Positions 1-8,237 of a stretch of 64,000 nt of DNA are shown piece by piece. The stretch lies in NCBI GenBank assembly GCA_034435615.1, contig DAOTWZ010000042.1, forward strand, positions 1-64,000, in the 5' to 3' direction. The notes under the pieces were generated by a model, which saw only the letters and a list, made by a program, of their open reading frames with translations, ran no database searches and was not told the DNA's origin. The DNA is from H17-190 sp034435615. Its GTDB lineage: Bacteria; Chloroflexota; Dehalococcoidia; SM23-28-2; HRBIN24. Each line of letters begins with the position of its first letter. The first letter of the stretch is position 1. The translations under genes and the position numbers were made by a program.

Positions 1-350
1 GGCCCCAATCGAACCAAAGTGGGATTGAAAGATGTCTTCGTACAAACGGACGAGAGACGTGTCCCCGCGCCCCAATCGAACCAAAGTGGGATTGAAAGAC
101 GAAGAGCCTGACGTCCTTCTCATTCTGGAAGAAGCGCCCCAATCGAACCAAAGTGGGATTGAAAGGGAGCAGACCACGGCCCCAGGGCCACGCTATCCCT
201 GGCCCCAATCGAACCAAAGTGGGATTGAAAGTCGGCCTCTGTAACCTCTGGGGGCGGGCCTAAACCGGCCCCAATCGAACCAAAGTGGGATTGAAAGGTG
301 GGCGAGGGCGGCGGCCCCGCAACTGTGTTAGCAAGCCTCAATCGAACCGG
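1..350 (+). CRISPR. CRISPR array, trailing end
   Basis: Five identical 30-bp repeats start at 2, 69, 136, 202 and 268. Each begins GCCCCAATCGAACC and ends GTGGGATTGAAAG. Spacers of 36-37 nt occupy 32-68, 99-135, 166-201, 232-267 and 298-334. A sixth, degenerate repeat at 335-348 keeps only the first half (CTCAATCGAACC) and then diverges, which is typical of the leader-distal end. The ATTGAAAG end is the usual crRNA 5' handle of type I and III repeats, so the array is read left to right. The leader, more repeats and any cas genes must lie left of the window. Subtype cannot be set from the repeat alone. Confidence 0.97.
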
Positions 351-800
351 GGGTCGCAGGTAGTGGGAGCCGCAGGTGTAATGGCCACCTGCGCCCAAGC
401 TTTTATGTCGACATGGCATGGAAGGCCGCCCACGGGTGGCATATGCTCAACGGTGAAGAGCAGACTGGCCTTTGGCTACTGACTTGGACACAGGAGCCTT
501 ATGGGAGCTAAGGCTAGGCTCGCCTGCCAGTTCTCGGAGCTTCGAGAAGGAGAGGCGACGACTCCAGCGTCTTCTCGACCCCTTACCTGGCAGACCCCGA
601 GGACCCGCCGTTATCGAAGGGGGAGAGCGTAGGCCCCCCTGCACGGACGCGAGGGGATCGCACTTTCGTCTCTGATCATTCTGGGCTGGTAGGGCCTGGC
701 CAGCGCGGGAGAGGGTAGTGCGAGGGGCGCACGGCCAGGCCAGCGGGACGAGGAAAAGGGCGTGGAAGACGCCGGATCGAGCGAACGCCGAGGGGATGGA
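351..800. other. Intergenic region after CRISPR array
   Basis: About 450 nt lie between the degenerate last repeat and the first credible coding region. Short open frames exist on both strands, but none shows a recognisable domain or a convincing ribosome binding site. A small inverted repeat (TTCTCG at 531-536, CGAGAA at 543-548) is the only structure seen. Confidence 0.6.
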
Positions 801-1493
801 GTGCTCGACAGGAGCGCCCCCAGCGCCGGGCGCGCTGGGCTGGTCTCTATGCTCACCTCACTGGCGTTGCTGGCATCGGTGCCGGTCCCCTTCCTGGCCC
901 TGGCCTGGTCTACAGGGCTGGCCATCGATATCGGCATGGTGGCCCTCGGCGCTGCGGGGTGGCTTGCCACCCTCCTGGCGCGGGTGCCCTTGATCTTCCT
1001 CCTGGCTCGACCCGGGCTGGCGGAACGGAGCATCTGGCTCTCCGGGCCCGTCGAGGAGGCGACGAGGCTGGCGCTGCTCCTCGCTTTCGTCGACGAGGCG
1101 GGACAGGCTTACTCCCTGGGGCTGGGTTGGGGGCTGGCTGAGGTGCCCTACACCCTGATGGAGACGCTGCTGCTGCACAGGCTGGGCGCCCGGACGGTGT
1201 CCGGCCTCGCCCCGGCTTCCCCCTCTTCGATGGAGGCGAGCATGGCGACGCTGGCAGCCGAGCCGTGGTCGCCCTGGCGGACGCTGGAGCGCTACTCGGC
1301 GATGGCTATCCACGTGGGGCTGTCGTTACTCCTCTTCTGGCAGCCGGCCCTCGTCGTCCTCACCGCCCTCGGGCACAGCCTGACCAACTACGTCTTCCTG
1401 CGGGCCGCGGCCCTCTCCATCAGATGGGCCGAGGCCCTGGCCGCGGTCGTCGGCTGCGGGGCGCTGATGGCCGGCCTGGCGGTCTCGTTGTGA
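801..1493 (+). CDS. YhfC-family intramembrane metalloprotease
   Basis: This is a polytopic membrane protein of about 230 residues. Hydrophobic segments hold the motifs of the YhfC/PrsW-like glutamic or metallo membrane protease group: GPVEEATR with E85 and E86, a histidine at about 171 (HVGLSLLLF) and another at about 192 (HSLTNY). The family is thought to cleave inside the membrane; the substrate is unknown here. The GTG at 801 is chosen because GAGGGG lies 6 nt upstream. The frame is open back to a GTG at 762, and the first membrane segment starts near the ATG at 849, so the start is uncertain. It stands alone between the CRISPR array and comM. Confidence 0.72.
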   Translation: MLDRSAPSAGRAGLVSMLTSLALLASVPVPFLALAWSTGLAIDIGMVALGAAGWLATLLARVPLIFLLARPGLAERSIWLSGPVEEATRLALLLAFVDEAGQAYSLGLGWGLAEVPYTLMETLLLHRLGARTVSGLAPASPSSMEASMATLAAEPWSPWRTLERYSAMAIHVGLSLLLFWQPALVVLTALGHSLTNYVFLRAAALSIRWAEALAAVVGCGALMAGLAVSL

Positions 1494-1540
1494 TGGTGTG
1501 GATATCTCTCGCCCCTTGACGAGGCAAACGGCCCCCTTCA

Positions 1541-1549
1541 TGCTACACT
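1541..1549 (+). promoter_or_regulatory. Extended -10 element upstream of comM
   Basis: TGCTACACT matches an extended -10. A TTGACG lies 22 bp upstream at 1516-1521, too far for a normal -35, so the extended TG is probably what counts. The start codon of comM is 37 nt downstream. Confidence 0.5.
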
Positions 1550-1585
1550 GTTGCCAGTGAATAGCCGTTACGGGACGCGTCGGGA

Positions 1586-3115
1586 GTGCTAGCCAAGGTC
1601 AACACCTGCGCCATCGTCGGCCTGGAGGGGGAGATCGTCGAGGTGGAGGTGGACATCAGCCAAGGGCTGCCCGCCTTCACCATCGTCGGCCTACCGGATA
1701 CGGCGGTGCAGGAGGCGCGGGAGCGCGTCCGCTCCGCCATCAGGAACTCGGGCTTCACCTTTCCCCAGAAGCGCATCACCGTCAACCTGGCCCCGGCCGA
1801 CCTGCGCAAGGAGGGCCCGGCCTACGACCTCCCCATAGCGGCGGCCGTCCTCGTCGCCTCGGGACAGGTCTCGGCCGACCTGACGGACTGCCTCGTCCTG
1901 GGGGAGCTCTCCCTGGACGGACAGGTGCGCCACACCGATGGTGTCCTGCCCATGGTGGCCCTGGCGCGGGAGCGGGGCCTGCGCACCGTCTACGTGCCCG
2001 AGGCCGACGCCGCCGAGGCCGCCCTGGTGGAAGGCGTGCAGGTGCTGCCGGTGCCCAGCCTGTCCGCTCTGGCCGCTCACCTACAGGGCGAAGCTCCCCT
2101 CCCCCCCTATGTACGAGCGCGGGAGCCGGAGGCCCTCCCCGGCGCCTGGGACGGGGTGGACTTCGCCCACATCCGGGGCCAGGAGCACGCCAAGCGGGCC
2201 CTGGAGGTGGCGGCCGCCGGCGGCCACAACGTGCTCATGGTGGGGCCGCCGGGCGCCGGCAAGACGCTGCTGGCCCGCGCCCTGCCCGGCATCCTGCCCG
2301 GCATGACGCCCGCGGAGGCGCTGGAGGTGACGAAGATCTACTCGGTGGCCGGGCTCCTTCCCCCGGGCCAGCCCCTCCTGCAGCAGCGGCCCTTCCGCTC
2401 GCCCCATCACACCATCTCCCACGCCGGGCTGGTGGGCGGCGGCCGCCTCCCCCGCCCCGGCGAGGTGACGCTGAGCCACCGCGGCGTCCTCTTCCTGGAC
2501 GAGCTGCCGGAGTTCCCGCACTCCGTCCTGGAGGCCATCCGCCAGCCCCTGGAAGACAGGAAGGTGACGGTGAGCCGCGCCCACGGCAACGTCACCTTCC
2601 CCGCCAGCTTCATGCTGGTGGCAGCCATGAACCCCTGCCCCTGCGGCTTCTACGGCGACGGTCGTCGTCCCTGCACCTGCACCGAGGCCATGGTCAGCCG
2701 TTACCAGCGCCGCATCTCCGGGCCGCTACTGGACCGCATAGACATCTTCCTGACGGTGCCGCGGGTGGAGCATGAGAAGCTGCTGACGGAGGAAGCGGTG
2801 GCCGAGCCCTCGGCGGCGGTCAGGGGGCGCGTAGAGGCGGCCCGCCAGCGACAGCGGGAGCGCTTCGCCGGCAGCGCCATCTCCTGCAACGCCGAGATGG
2901 GGCCGGTGGAGGTGCGGGAGCACTGCCAGCGGCTGCTGGAAGAGGACGCTCGTTCCCTGCTCTCCCTGGCCCTGGGGCGCCTCTCCCTCTCCGCCCGCTC
3001 CTTTCACCGCGTTCTCAAGGTAGCCCGCACCATAGCCGACCTGGCCGGCTCCCCTACCATCTCCGCCTCTCATCTGGCGGAGGCGTTGCAGTACCGGCAG
3101 CGGGGCCAGGGCTAG
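1586..3115 (+). CDS. comM: Magnesium chelatase-like AAA+ ATPase, ComM/YifB family
   Basis: This 509-residue protein has the full ComM layout. An N-terminal Lon-like S5/chelatase domain (about 1-170) includes the motif FTIVGLPDTAVQEARERVRSA. The AAA+ domain follows, with Walker A GPPGAGKT at about 220 and Walker B VLFLDELPEF at about 300. A Cys-rich MNPCPCGFYGD stretch comes next, then a C-terminal Mg-chelatase helical domain. ComM-type proteins are hexameric helicases that promote branch migration when incoming DNA is integrated during transformation; many non-competent bacteria also keep one. The start is GTG. It is monocistronic here, and the gene to its right is convergent. Confidence 0.95.
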   Translation: MLAKVNTCAIVGLEGEIVEVEVDISQGLPAFTIVGLPDTAVQEARERVRSAIRNSGFTFPQKRITVNLAPADLRKEGPAYDLPIAAAVLVASGQVSADLTDCLVLGELSLDGQVRHTDGVLPMVALARERGLRTVYVPEADAAEAALVEGVQVLPVPSLSALAAHLQGEAPLPPYVRAREPEALPGAWDGVDFAHIRGQEHAKRALEVAAAGGHNVLMVGPPGAGKTLLARALPGILPGMTPAEALEVTKIYSVAGLLPPGQPLLQQRPFRSPHHTISHAGLVGGGRLPRPGEVTLSHRGVLFLDELPEFPHSVLEAIRQPLEDRKVTVSRAHGNVTFPASFMLVAAMNPCPCGFYGDGRRPCTCTEAMVSRYQRRISGPLLDRIDIFLTVPRVEHEKLLTEEAVAEPSAAVRGRVEAARQRQRERFAGSAISCNAEMGPVEVREHCQRLLEEDARSLLSLALGRLSLSARSFHRVLKVARTIADLAGSPTISASHLAEALQYRQRGQG

Positions 3116-3124
3116 GCCCGCCCC

Positions 3125-3640
3125 CTAGCGAGCGTTGATCTGTCCCCGTATCTCTCCGCCGAGGTAGCTCTCCGTGTGGACGTTCACGTAGGTGGCGCCA
3201 GCCCGCATGGCCCGCACCATCTCGTCGAACTCTTCGGGGGCGATGCCCTGGCCCGCCGGCCCCACCACGTTACCGGCGGTAATGGTGCCGCTCACCGTCC
3301 CGGACGTGGGGCAGTCCGGCTTGCCGCCGCCCCCGCACAGGAAGGCGATGACGCCGCCGTTGACCCCTGGCTGCCCCAGGTGGATATGGGCGAAGCGCAC
3401 CGTTCCTCCCTCCAGGCCGGAGTAGCTGAGCTCGTAGTGCAGGGTGTCGTCGTCCACCAGCTTGGCCCGGAAGGTGCCTGTGCCAGTGGTAGAGAGGCTG
3501 GGCACCTCCTGGAAGCTCTCCAGGTTGGCCCGGAAGTCCACTGTCTGGGGATGGGCTGAAGTCGGCCGGCCCAGGAGCGCCCAGAGGAGCGTCGCTGCGG
3601 CGGCCATGGCTGCTGCTGCGATGAGCGCTGACCTGCGCAT
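3125..3640 (-). CDS. Secreted CHRD-domain protein
   Basis: This 171-residue protein starts with a clear signal peptide: RR, a long Ala-rich hydrophobic stretch, and likely cleavage near TSAHP at about 28-32. The rest is one CHRD domain, with motifs LESFQEVPSLSTTGTG, AHIHLGQPGVNGGVIAFLC and the closing YLGGEIRGQI. CHRD was named from chordin and is common in secreted proteins of environmental bacteria; its biochemical role is not known. The two cysteines in the domain could form a disulphide outside the cell. It is convergent with comM, nine bases apart. Confidence 0.88.
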   Translation of the reverse strand: MRRSALIAAAAMAAAATLLWALLGRPTSAHPQTVDFRANLESFQEVPSLSTTGTGTFRAKLVDDDTLHYELSYSGLEGGTVRFAHIHLGQPGVNGGVIAFLCGGGGKPDCPTSGTVSGTITAGNVVGPAGQGIAPEEFDEMVRAMRAGATYVNVHTESYLGGEIRGQINAR

Positions 3641-3711
3641 ATTCCTTCCCCCCTCGATGGCGAGCTTTTATCACCTTATACGCCTGCGGCTGCCGAAGGG
3701 TTCTCCCCCTT

Positions 3712-3720
3712 TGTTACACT
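3712..3720 (+). promoter_or_regulatory. Extended -10 of otsB, probably leaderless
   Basis: TGTTACACT ends 7 nt before the otsB ATG at 3728. Transcription should start on or next to the A of the start codon, and there is no ribosome binding site, so a leaderless mRNA is the simplest reading. Confidence 0.5.
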
Positions 3721-3727
3721 GGGGACG

Positions 3728-4561
3728 ATGGCTGTCCCTCTCGACTCGGTGGAGACGCTGCAGCCCCTGCTCCTGAGCAGCCCCCTCGGCCTCCTCTCGG
3801 ACATCGACGGGACGCTGAGCCCCATCGCCCCCCGTCCAGAGGAGGCCCGGGTGCCGGAGGGGGTGCGCCGCCACCTGCTGCAGCTCATAGAGGCCGGGGT
3901 GAGGGTCGCCTTCGTCACCGGTCGGCGGGCGGAGGTGGCCCGCCGCTGGCTGGACCTGCCGGGGGCGGTCTATGTGGGGAACCACGGGCTGGAGGCTTGG
4001 GACCGGGGACGCCTGCGGTTCGCCCCTGGCGTGAGGCCCTTCGTGGCCCGGGCACGGGCGGCCCTGGAGGAGCTGTCGCCCCTGGGGAGGCTGCCGGGCG
4101 TCCTCCTGGAGGAGAAGGGGCCGGTGCTGGCCATCCACTATCGCCTGGCGTCCGACCCCGAGCGGGCGCGGGAGCTCATCCTGGAGGCCGTCCGACTGTC
4201 CCCGGCGGCCCGCGCCTTCCAGGTGCACGAAGGGAAGATGGTAGTGGAGCTACGCCCCCCTCTGGGGATCGACAAGGGGCGGGCGGCCCGTCTCCTGGCC
4301 CGGCGCTGGCGGGGCGTCCTGGCCCTGGGAGATGACACCACTGACGCCGATATGTTCCGCGCCCTGCGGGGCCTGCGGGGGAAGCGGGTGGCCTGTGTGG
4401 CCGTCCTGGGCGAGGGAACGCCAACGGCACTGCTGGAGCTGGCGGACTACACGGTGCCTGGAGTGAGCGGGGTGGAGTGGCTCCTGGGGGAGATGGTCAG
4501 AGCCCTTCGCCTTTGGAGACGGCCCGCAGGTCCCGCAACTGACGCTCCAGCCAGGACATGA
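3728..4561 (+). CDS. otsB: Trehalose-6-phosphate phosphatase
   Basis: This 277-residue HAD-superfamily phosphatase of the OtsB family removes phosphate from trehalose 6-phosphate. The nucleophile motif DIDGT is at 25-29 (D25 nucleophile, D27 acid/base). GNHGLE at about 87 and the late acidic motif GDDTTDADMF at about 202 are both typical of OtsB. The gene is convergent with the adjacent trehalose-phosphate synthase-like gene, and the last 65 nt overlap on opposite strands. The pair would make trehalose as a compatible solute. The start is ATG directly behind an extended -10. Confidence 0.93.
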   Translation: MAVPLDSVETLQPLLLSSPLGLLSDIDGTLSPIAPRPEEARVPEGVRRHLLQLIEAGVRVAFVTGRRAEVARRWLDLPGAVYVGNHGLEAWDRGRLRFAPGVRPFVARARAALEELSPLGRLPGVLLEEKGPVLAIHYRLASDPERARELILEAVRLSPAARAFQVHEGKMVVELRPPLGIDKGRAARLLARRWRGVLALGDDTTDADMFRALRGLRGKRVACVAVLGEGTPTALLELADYTVPGVSGVEWLLGEMVRALRLWRRPAGPATDAPART

Positions 4562-6026
4562 GGTCTTCCTCCTGGATGAGCCGCTTGAGGGCGGCGGCCC
4601 GGCGCTGACGCTCCTCCAGCGGCATGGTGAGGGCCTGGTAGAGGGCCTGCACCGTGCCTTCCAGGTCGGTGGGGCAGATGGAGAGGGCATACTCGCCGAG
4701 CTGCTCGTGGGCGCCGGCCATCTCGGAGAGGATGAGGACGCCATCCCCCTTGTTGACCAGCGGCCCCTCCTTGGCCACCAGGTTCATGCCGTCGATGATG
4801 GGGTTGACGAAGAGGACGTCGTAGAGGCGCATGGCGGCCACCGCCTGGGCGTAGTTGTGCTCGTAGAAGGCGTGGACGGGCTGCCAGTCCTCCTCGCCGT
4901 AGCGGTCATTGATAGCGTCGATGAGCTGGAAGACCTCGTCGGTATAGGTCCGGTAGACGCCCAGCTCGCTGCGGGATGGCACCAGGAACTGGAGGAGGGT
5001 GACGCGGCGGCGGAACTGGGGATAGCGCTCCAGGAGCTCCTCCCAGGCCCGCAGGCCGCGCAGGATGTTCTTGCTGGGCTCCGCCCGGTCCACCCGCACC
5101 ACCGTCTGCTCCCCCAGGTAGCGGCGCAGGCGGGCCTGGTAGCGCTTAACCTCGTCGCTCTGGGCGTATTCCAGGAGCCCCTCGGCGTCCACGGAGATGG
5201 GGTAGCTGGCCACGTAGACGGTGTGGCCACGATAGGTGATGACGCTGTGGGAGTAGTCTATGGTGACGCCCCGCAGCATGGACTCGCAGCAGTAGAGGAA
5301 GTTGCGGGCGTCGCTGTCCGTCTGCAGGCCGACGATATCGGCGGCGCAGAGGCTCTCGTGTATGGCCTCTCGCATGGGTCGGGGGAGGATGCCCCAGTAG
5401 CGGGGCGCCGGCCACGGGATATGGGTGAAGTGAAGTATCGTAGCCTGGGGCAGGAGGCGCCGCACCTCGGCGGTGGCCAGGTAGAGGTGGTAATCGTGGA
5501 GCATGACGTAGGGGGGCTCGGGGCTGGAGGCGGCCTCCGCCGCCACCGCCTGGGCGAAGGCGCGGTTGACGGGGATGTAGCCGCCCTCCCAGGCCTCGTG
5601 GGCGGCTCGGCCCAGGTTGGGGCTGCGAGGGGTGTTCCACATGTAGTGCTGGAGGAACCAGAGGAGTGGGTTGGCGAAGACGTAGTAGAAACGCTGGTAG
5701 ACGCTGCGGGGGACGCTGACGAAGCGGATGCGCATGTCCTGGTCCGGAAGGTCGATGGCGCCGCCCGCTTCCTCGGTGGCGCGGCGGTCTCCCTCCGTCA
5801 TGGCTGAGGCGACCCAGATGGGCGAGACGAAGCGGCTGACGGCGGAGAGAGCGGTCACCAAGCCGCCGCTGCCCCGCTGGGGCCGCAGGCTGCCGTCGGC
5901 CTCCACGTGGAACTCCACGGGGCCGCGGTTGCTGGCGATGATGAGTCGTCGGGAGGCCAGCATCTCGCGGCAGAGGGCCTCCAGGCGCTCCAGCTTGCGG
6001 GCGCGGTCCAGACTGCTCGTCTGCAT
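4497..6026 (-). CDS. otsA: Trehalose-6-phosphate synthase-like glycosyltransferase (GT20)
   Basis: This 509-residue GT-B enzyme of family GT20 should join a sugar nucleotide and glucose 6-phosphate to give trehalose 6-phosphate. Visible motifs are SNRGPVEF near the N-terminus, MLHDYHLYL, HFTHIPWP and a C-terminal NPIIDGMNLVAKEG followed by LSEMAGAHEQL. The phosphate-binding loop reads VDRAEPSKNILRGL, not the enterobacterial DRLDYTKGL. This variant resembles an actinobacterial-type subgroup that also includes pseudo-glycosyltransferases. Adjacency to otsB supports trehalose synthesis, but donor and acceptor are not proven. The ATG at 6026 has GGAG upstream; an ATG at 6059 has none. Confidence 0.85.
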   Translation of the reverse strand: MQTSSLDRARKLERLEALCREMLASRRLIIASNRGPVEFHVEADGSLRPQRGSGGLVTALSAVSRFVSPIWVASAMTEGDRRATEEAGGAIDLPDQDMRIRFVSVPRSVYQRFYYVFANPLLWFLQHYMWNTPRSPNLGRAAHEAWEGGYIPVNRAFAQAVAAEAASSPEPPYVMLHDYHLYLATAEVRRLLPQATILHFTHIPWPAPRYWGILPRPMREAIHESLCAADIVGLQTDSDARNFLYCCESMLRGVTIDYSHSVITYRGHTVYVASYPISVDAEGLLEYAQSDEVKRYQARLRRYLGEQTVVRVDRAEPSKNILRGLRAWEELLERYPQFRRRVTLLQFLVPSRSELGVYRTYTDEVFQLIDAINDRYGEEDWQPVHAFYEHNYAQAVAAMRLYDVLFVNPIIDGMNLVAKEGPLVNKGDGVLILSEMAGAHEQLGEYALSICPTDLEGTVQALYQALTMPLEERQRRAAALKRLIQEEDLMSWLERQLRDLRAVSKGEGL

Positions 6027-6165
6027 CTTCTCTCCGGCAAGGATTGCCCAAGCCGCCATAGCCTGTCAACCGCGAGGGCCGGGAGGGCCCGGCAGAGGTC
6101 ATCATCGCCTGGGCTTGAAGGGGGGAGGCGAGGTGGTTAAGATTAGGCTTGGGAATGCATCCCGC

Positions 6166-6242
6166 GCCCCCGTAGCTCAGTCGGATAGAGCGCCGGCCTC
6201 CGGAGCCGGAGACCGTGGGTTCGAGTCCCACCGGGGGTACCA
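6166..6242 (+). tRNA. tRNA-Arg (CCG)
   Basis: The 77-nt cloverleaf is complete with encoded CCA. The acceptor stem is GCCCCCG/CGGGGGT, with a G-T first pair. The D-arm is GCTC/GAGC. The anticodon loop is CTCCGGA, giving anticodon CCG, and the T-arm is GTGGG TTCGAGT CCCAC. It reads the CGG arginine codon. Confidence 0.96.
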
Positions 6243-6449
6243 GCGAGGCGAGCTCCTCCAGCGACCCCCGAGGCCAGGGCTGCCTCGTCCCGACCACCGC
6301 TGCAGGGAGCGCCCCCACCACCTAGCCCATACCCTGGCGGCAAAGGGCATACGGACTACCCCCGGCATCGCCCGCGCGCCCGCCTGGGCAGCGTGTCCCC
6401 TCCGGACGGCCCGCCGCTACAGGGGGAAGACGGGTCAGGCGCCAGGACG

Positions 6450-6680
6450 CTAGACGCCCCGCAACTCCTCCTCTGTCATCACCCTGAAGCCCACCTTCAT
6501 CTGCACCTGGAACTGCGTCACCCGGCCGTTCTGAATGACGCCCCGGATCTGCGTCACCTCGATCCAGTCCAGCCCCTTCAGGGTCTGGGAGGCGCGCGCC
6601 ACCGCGTTCTGGATGGCCTCCGATACGCTGTTCTCCGAGACCCCCACCAGCTCGATGAGCTTGTATGTCCTCTCGGGCAT
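6450..6680 (-). CDS. Dodecin family flavin-binding protein
   Basis: This 76-residue protein has the dodecin signature: an N-terminal strand YKLIELVGVSENSVSEAIQNAV, then KGLDWIEVTQIRG with the flavin-stacking Trp at about 39, and a C-terminal strand FQVQMKVGFRV. Dodecins form hollow dodecamers that store riboflavin or FMN, or buffer other ligands. The ATG at 6680 starts at MPERTYKL, the usual dodecin N-terminus; a longer frame upstream adds no family sequence. It stands alone, convergent to nothing obvious. Confidence 0.93.
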   Translation of the reverse strand: MPERTYKLIELVGVSENSVSEAIQNAVARASQTLKGLDWIEVTQIRGVIQNGRVTQFQVQMKVGFRVMTEEELRGV

Positions 6681-6803
6681 AGCCACCGCCCCCTTCCGTC
6701 TGGAGAGTGGCCGCAGCATAGCAGGAGCCCTGTACCCTGTCAACGGCACTTTCCACAGCGGAGGGCCCGGACAGAGACCATCACGAGGGGAGGCCTTATA
6801 CTA

Positions 6804-7634
6804 GTGTTGGCCGTAGCCAGGCCAGGAGGTATCGTCCTGAGCAGACGCGAGCAGCGCCGACGCCCTCTGCCCCGCCGGAGGCGGGCGGGCCCTCCCTTCC
6901 CCCTCAACATCATCTTCAGCAGCAAGACCGTCTATGTCATCTTCATCGTGGTCATCATCGCCAGCATGGCAGCGGTGGGGCTGGGCGGCATCACCGGGGG
7001 GCAGCAGACCACCGCCCGCCAGGAGCCAAGTCCCGTCCCCTCCCCCACCCCCGGGCAGACGCCCACCAACATCCCGCAGTTCAGCAACCCGGAGCAGGTC
7101 ATCGAGCCGGGCAGGAGTTATGAGGCAGTGCTGGAGACGGAGAAGGGAAGGATACGCATTCAGCTATTCGCTGACCGGGCGCCCCAGGCGGTGAACAGCT
7201 TCGTCTTTCTGGCCCAGCGAGGCTTCTACAACGGCCTCGTCTTCCACATCGTGCGGCGGGACGCCGGCTTCGCCCAGGCCGGCGACCCTACCTGCCGGGC
7301 GGATGGCTCCCTGCCCTGCACCGGGGCGGCCGGCCCGGGCTATACGCTGCCGTTCGAGGACAGCGGCGTGGGGCACGTGCGGGGAGCGGTGGCTATGGCA
7401 CCCATCGCCGGCGGGGGAGACATCAGCGGCAGCCAGTTCTACATAGTCCTGCGCGACCATCCCCTGTGGGACGGCCGGGACACCGTCTTCGGCCAGGTGG
7501 TGGAGGGGATGGAGGTGGTGGAGTCCCTGACGGAGCGCAACCCCTGTTTCGAGGAGCCCAGCCCCCAGAACCCCTGCCAGGAGGCCCCACCGAGGGGGGA
7601 CGCCATCCTCAGCGTCCAGGTCCGGTCCAGCTAG
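6804..7634 (+). CDS. Membrane-anchored cyclophilin-type peptidyl-prolyl isomerase
   Basis: One transmembrane segment (VYVIFIVVIIASMAAVGLGG) follows a short Arg-rich cytoplasmic stretch. Next come a Pro/Ser/Thr linker and a cyclophilin domain of about 165 residues. Domain motifs are LETEKGRIRIQLFADRAPQAVNSF, FYNGLVFHIVRRD, GAVAMAP and GSQFYIVL. The active-site Arg of FHRV appears as FHIVRRD, so catalysis may be altered. It probably folds proteins outside the membrane. The start is uncertain. GTG 6804 is in frame with GGGGAGG about 12 nt upstream; AGGAGG at 6825-6830 lies 6 nt before an in-frame CTG at 6837. Confidence 0.85.
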   Translation: MLAVARPGGIVLSRREQRRRPLPRRRRAGPPFPLNIIFSSKTVYVIFIVVIIASMAAVGLGGITGGQQTTARQEPSPVPSPTPGQTPTNIPQFSNPEQVIEPGRSYEAVLETEKGRIRIQLFADRAPQAVNSFVFLAQRGFYNGLVFHIVRRDAGFAQAGDPTCRADGSLPCTGAAGPGYTLPFEDSGVGHVRGAVAMAPIAGGGDISGSQFYIVLRDHPLWDGRDTVFGQVVEGMEVVESLTERNPCFEEPSPQNPCQEAPPRGDAILSVQVRSS

Positions 7635-7640
7635 TCAAGG

Positions 7641-7877
7641 TCAGTGACGGAACTCCGGCCTGTCCCGGCCGGGCCCCTGTGCTGGCGGCTGGGGAGGCTG
7701 GCCCTGGCCCCTGCCCTCCCCCTCTGCGGGCTCGTTGGGCTCCCGCAGCTCGCGGCGGAACTCCCGGATAGCCCGTCCCAGGGCGCCGCCCACACCGGCC
7801 AGCCGCGTCGCTCCGAAGAGGAGGACGACGATGGCCAAAATTATCAGGAGTTCGGGGACGCCCAGGTTGAAAGGCAT
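7641..7877 (-). CDS. tatA: Twin-arginine translocase subunit TatA/TatE
   Basis: This 78-residue protein has the TatA plan: a short N-terminus with PELLIILAIVVLLFGATRL as the single membrane helix, the FGATRL hinge, an amphipathic helix (LGRAIREFRREL), and a charged Pro/Gln-rich tail. TatA forms the pore-like assembly that exports folded proteins carrying twin-arginine signals. No tatC is nearby. It is convergent with the cyclophilin gene, six bases apart. Confidence 0.93.
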   Translation of the reverse strand: MPFNLGVPELLIILAIVVLLFGATRLAGVGGALGRAIREFRRELREPNEPAEGEGRGQGQPPQPPAQGPGRDRPEFRH

Positions 7878-7945
7878 ACTTCCGACGCCTCCTTACTGTC
7901 CCCGGCCAGCATAGCACCCCGGCCCTGGGGTGGCAAGGCGATGGC

Positions 7946-8137
7946 CTAGCGCTCGGCCAGGCGTTCTATGAAGAACATCAGGAAGATGAACAGCAGGGTG
8001 GCCGCCAGGAAGCCCAGCCCCAGGTGCCAGATGCCACCGATGAGCAGGAAGACGCCGAGGGCGGCGCAGAAGCCCACGCCGGAGACGATGACGATGCGGG
8101 CGATGACCAGGGAGAGGGGCGGCGGTGGCTGCTGCAT
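7946..8137 (-). CDS. Small membrane protein, unknown
   Basis: This 63-residue protein has two predicted membrane helices. The first is VIARIVIVSGVGFCAALGVFL; the second covers WHLGLGFLAATLLFIFLMFF. Termini are short and charged. I do not recognise a family. It lies behind tatA on the same strand, 68 nt upstream, and could be cotranscribed with it. Confidence 0.6.
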   Translation of the reverse strand: MQQPPPPLSLVIARIVIVSGVGFCAALGVFLLIGGIWHLGLGFLAATLLFIFLMFFIERLAER

Positions 8138-8237
8138 ACCCTTTGGATTATGGGCCGCCAGCGACGTTTAGCTCAAGGTGCCTTGCCCAAGCTGCCCTCT
8201 CTGGGAATAATGAAGGCGACATCGGACGGGGGGCGGC

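Noticed and set aside
472..675. 67-codon frame between the CRISPR array and the membrane protease
   Set aside because: It has a TTG start, no ribosome binding site, low-complexity Arg/Pro composition and overlapping frames on both strands, as expected by chance in GC-rich DNA.
4707..5807. Long open frames opposite otsA and many other genes
   Set aside because: These are antisense shadows of real genes in GC-rich DNA; compositions are His/Gly/Val-rich and match no family.
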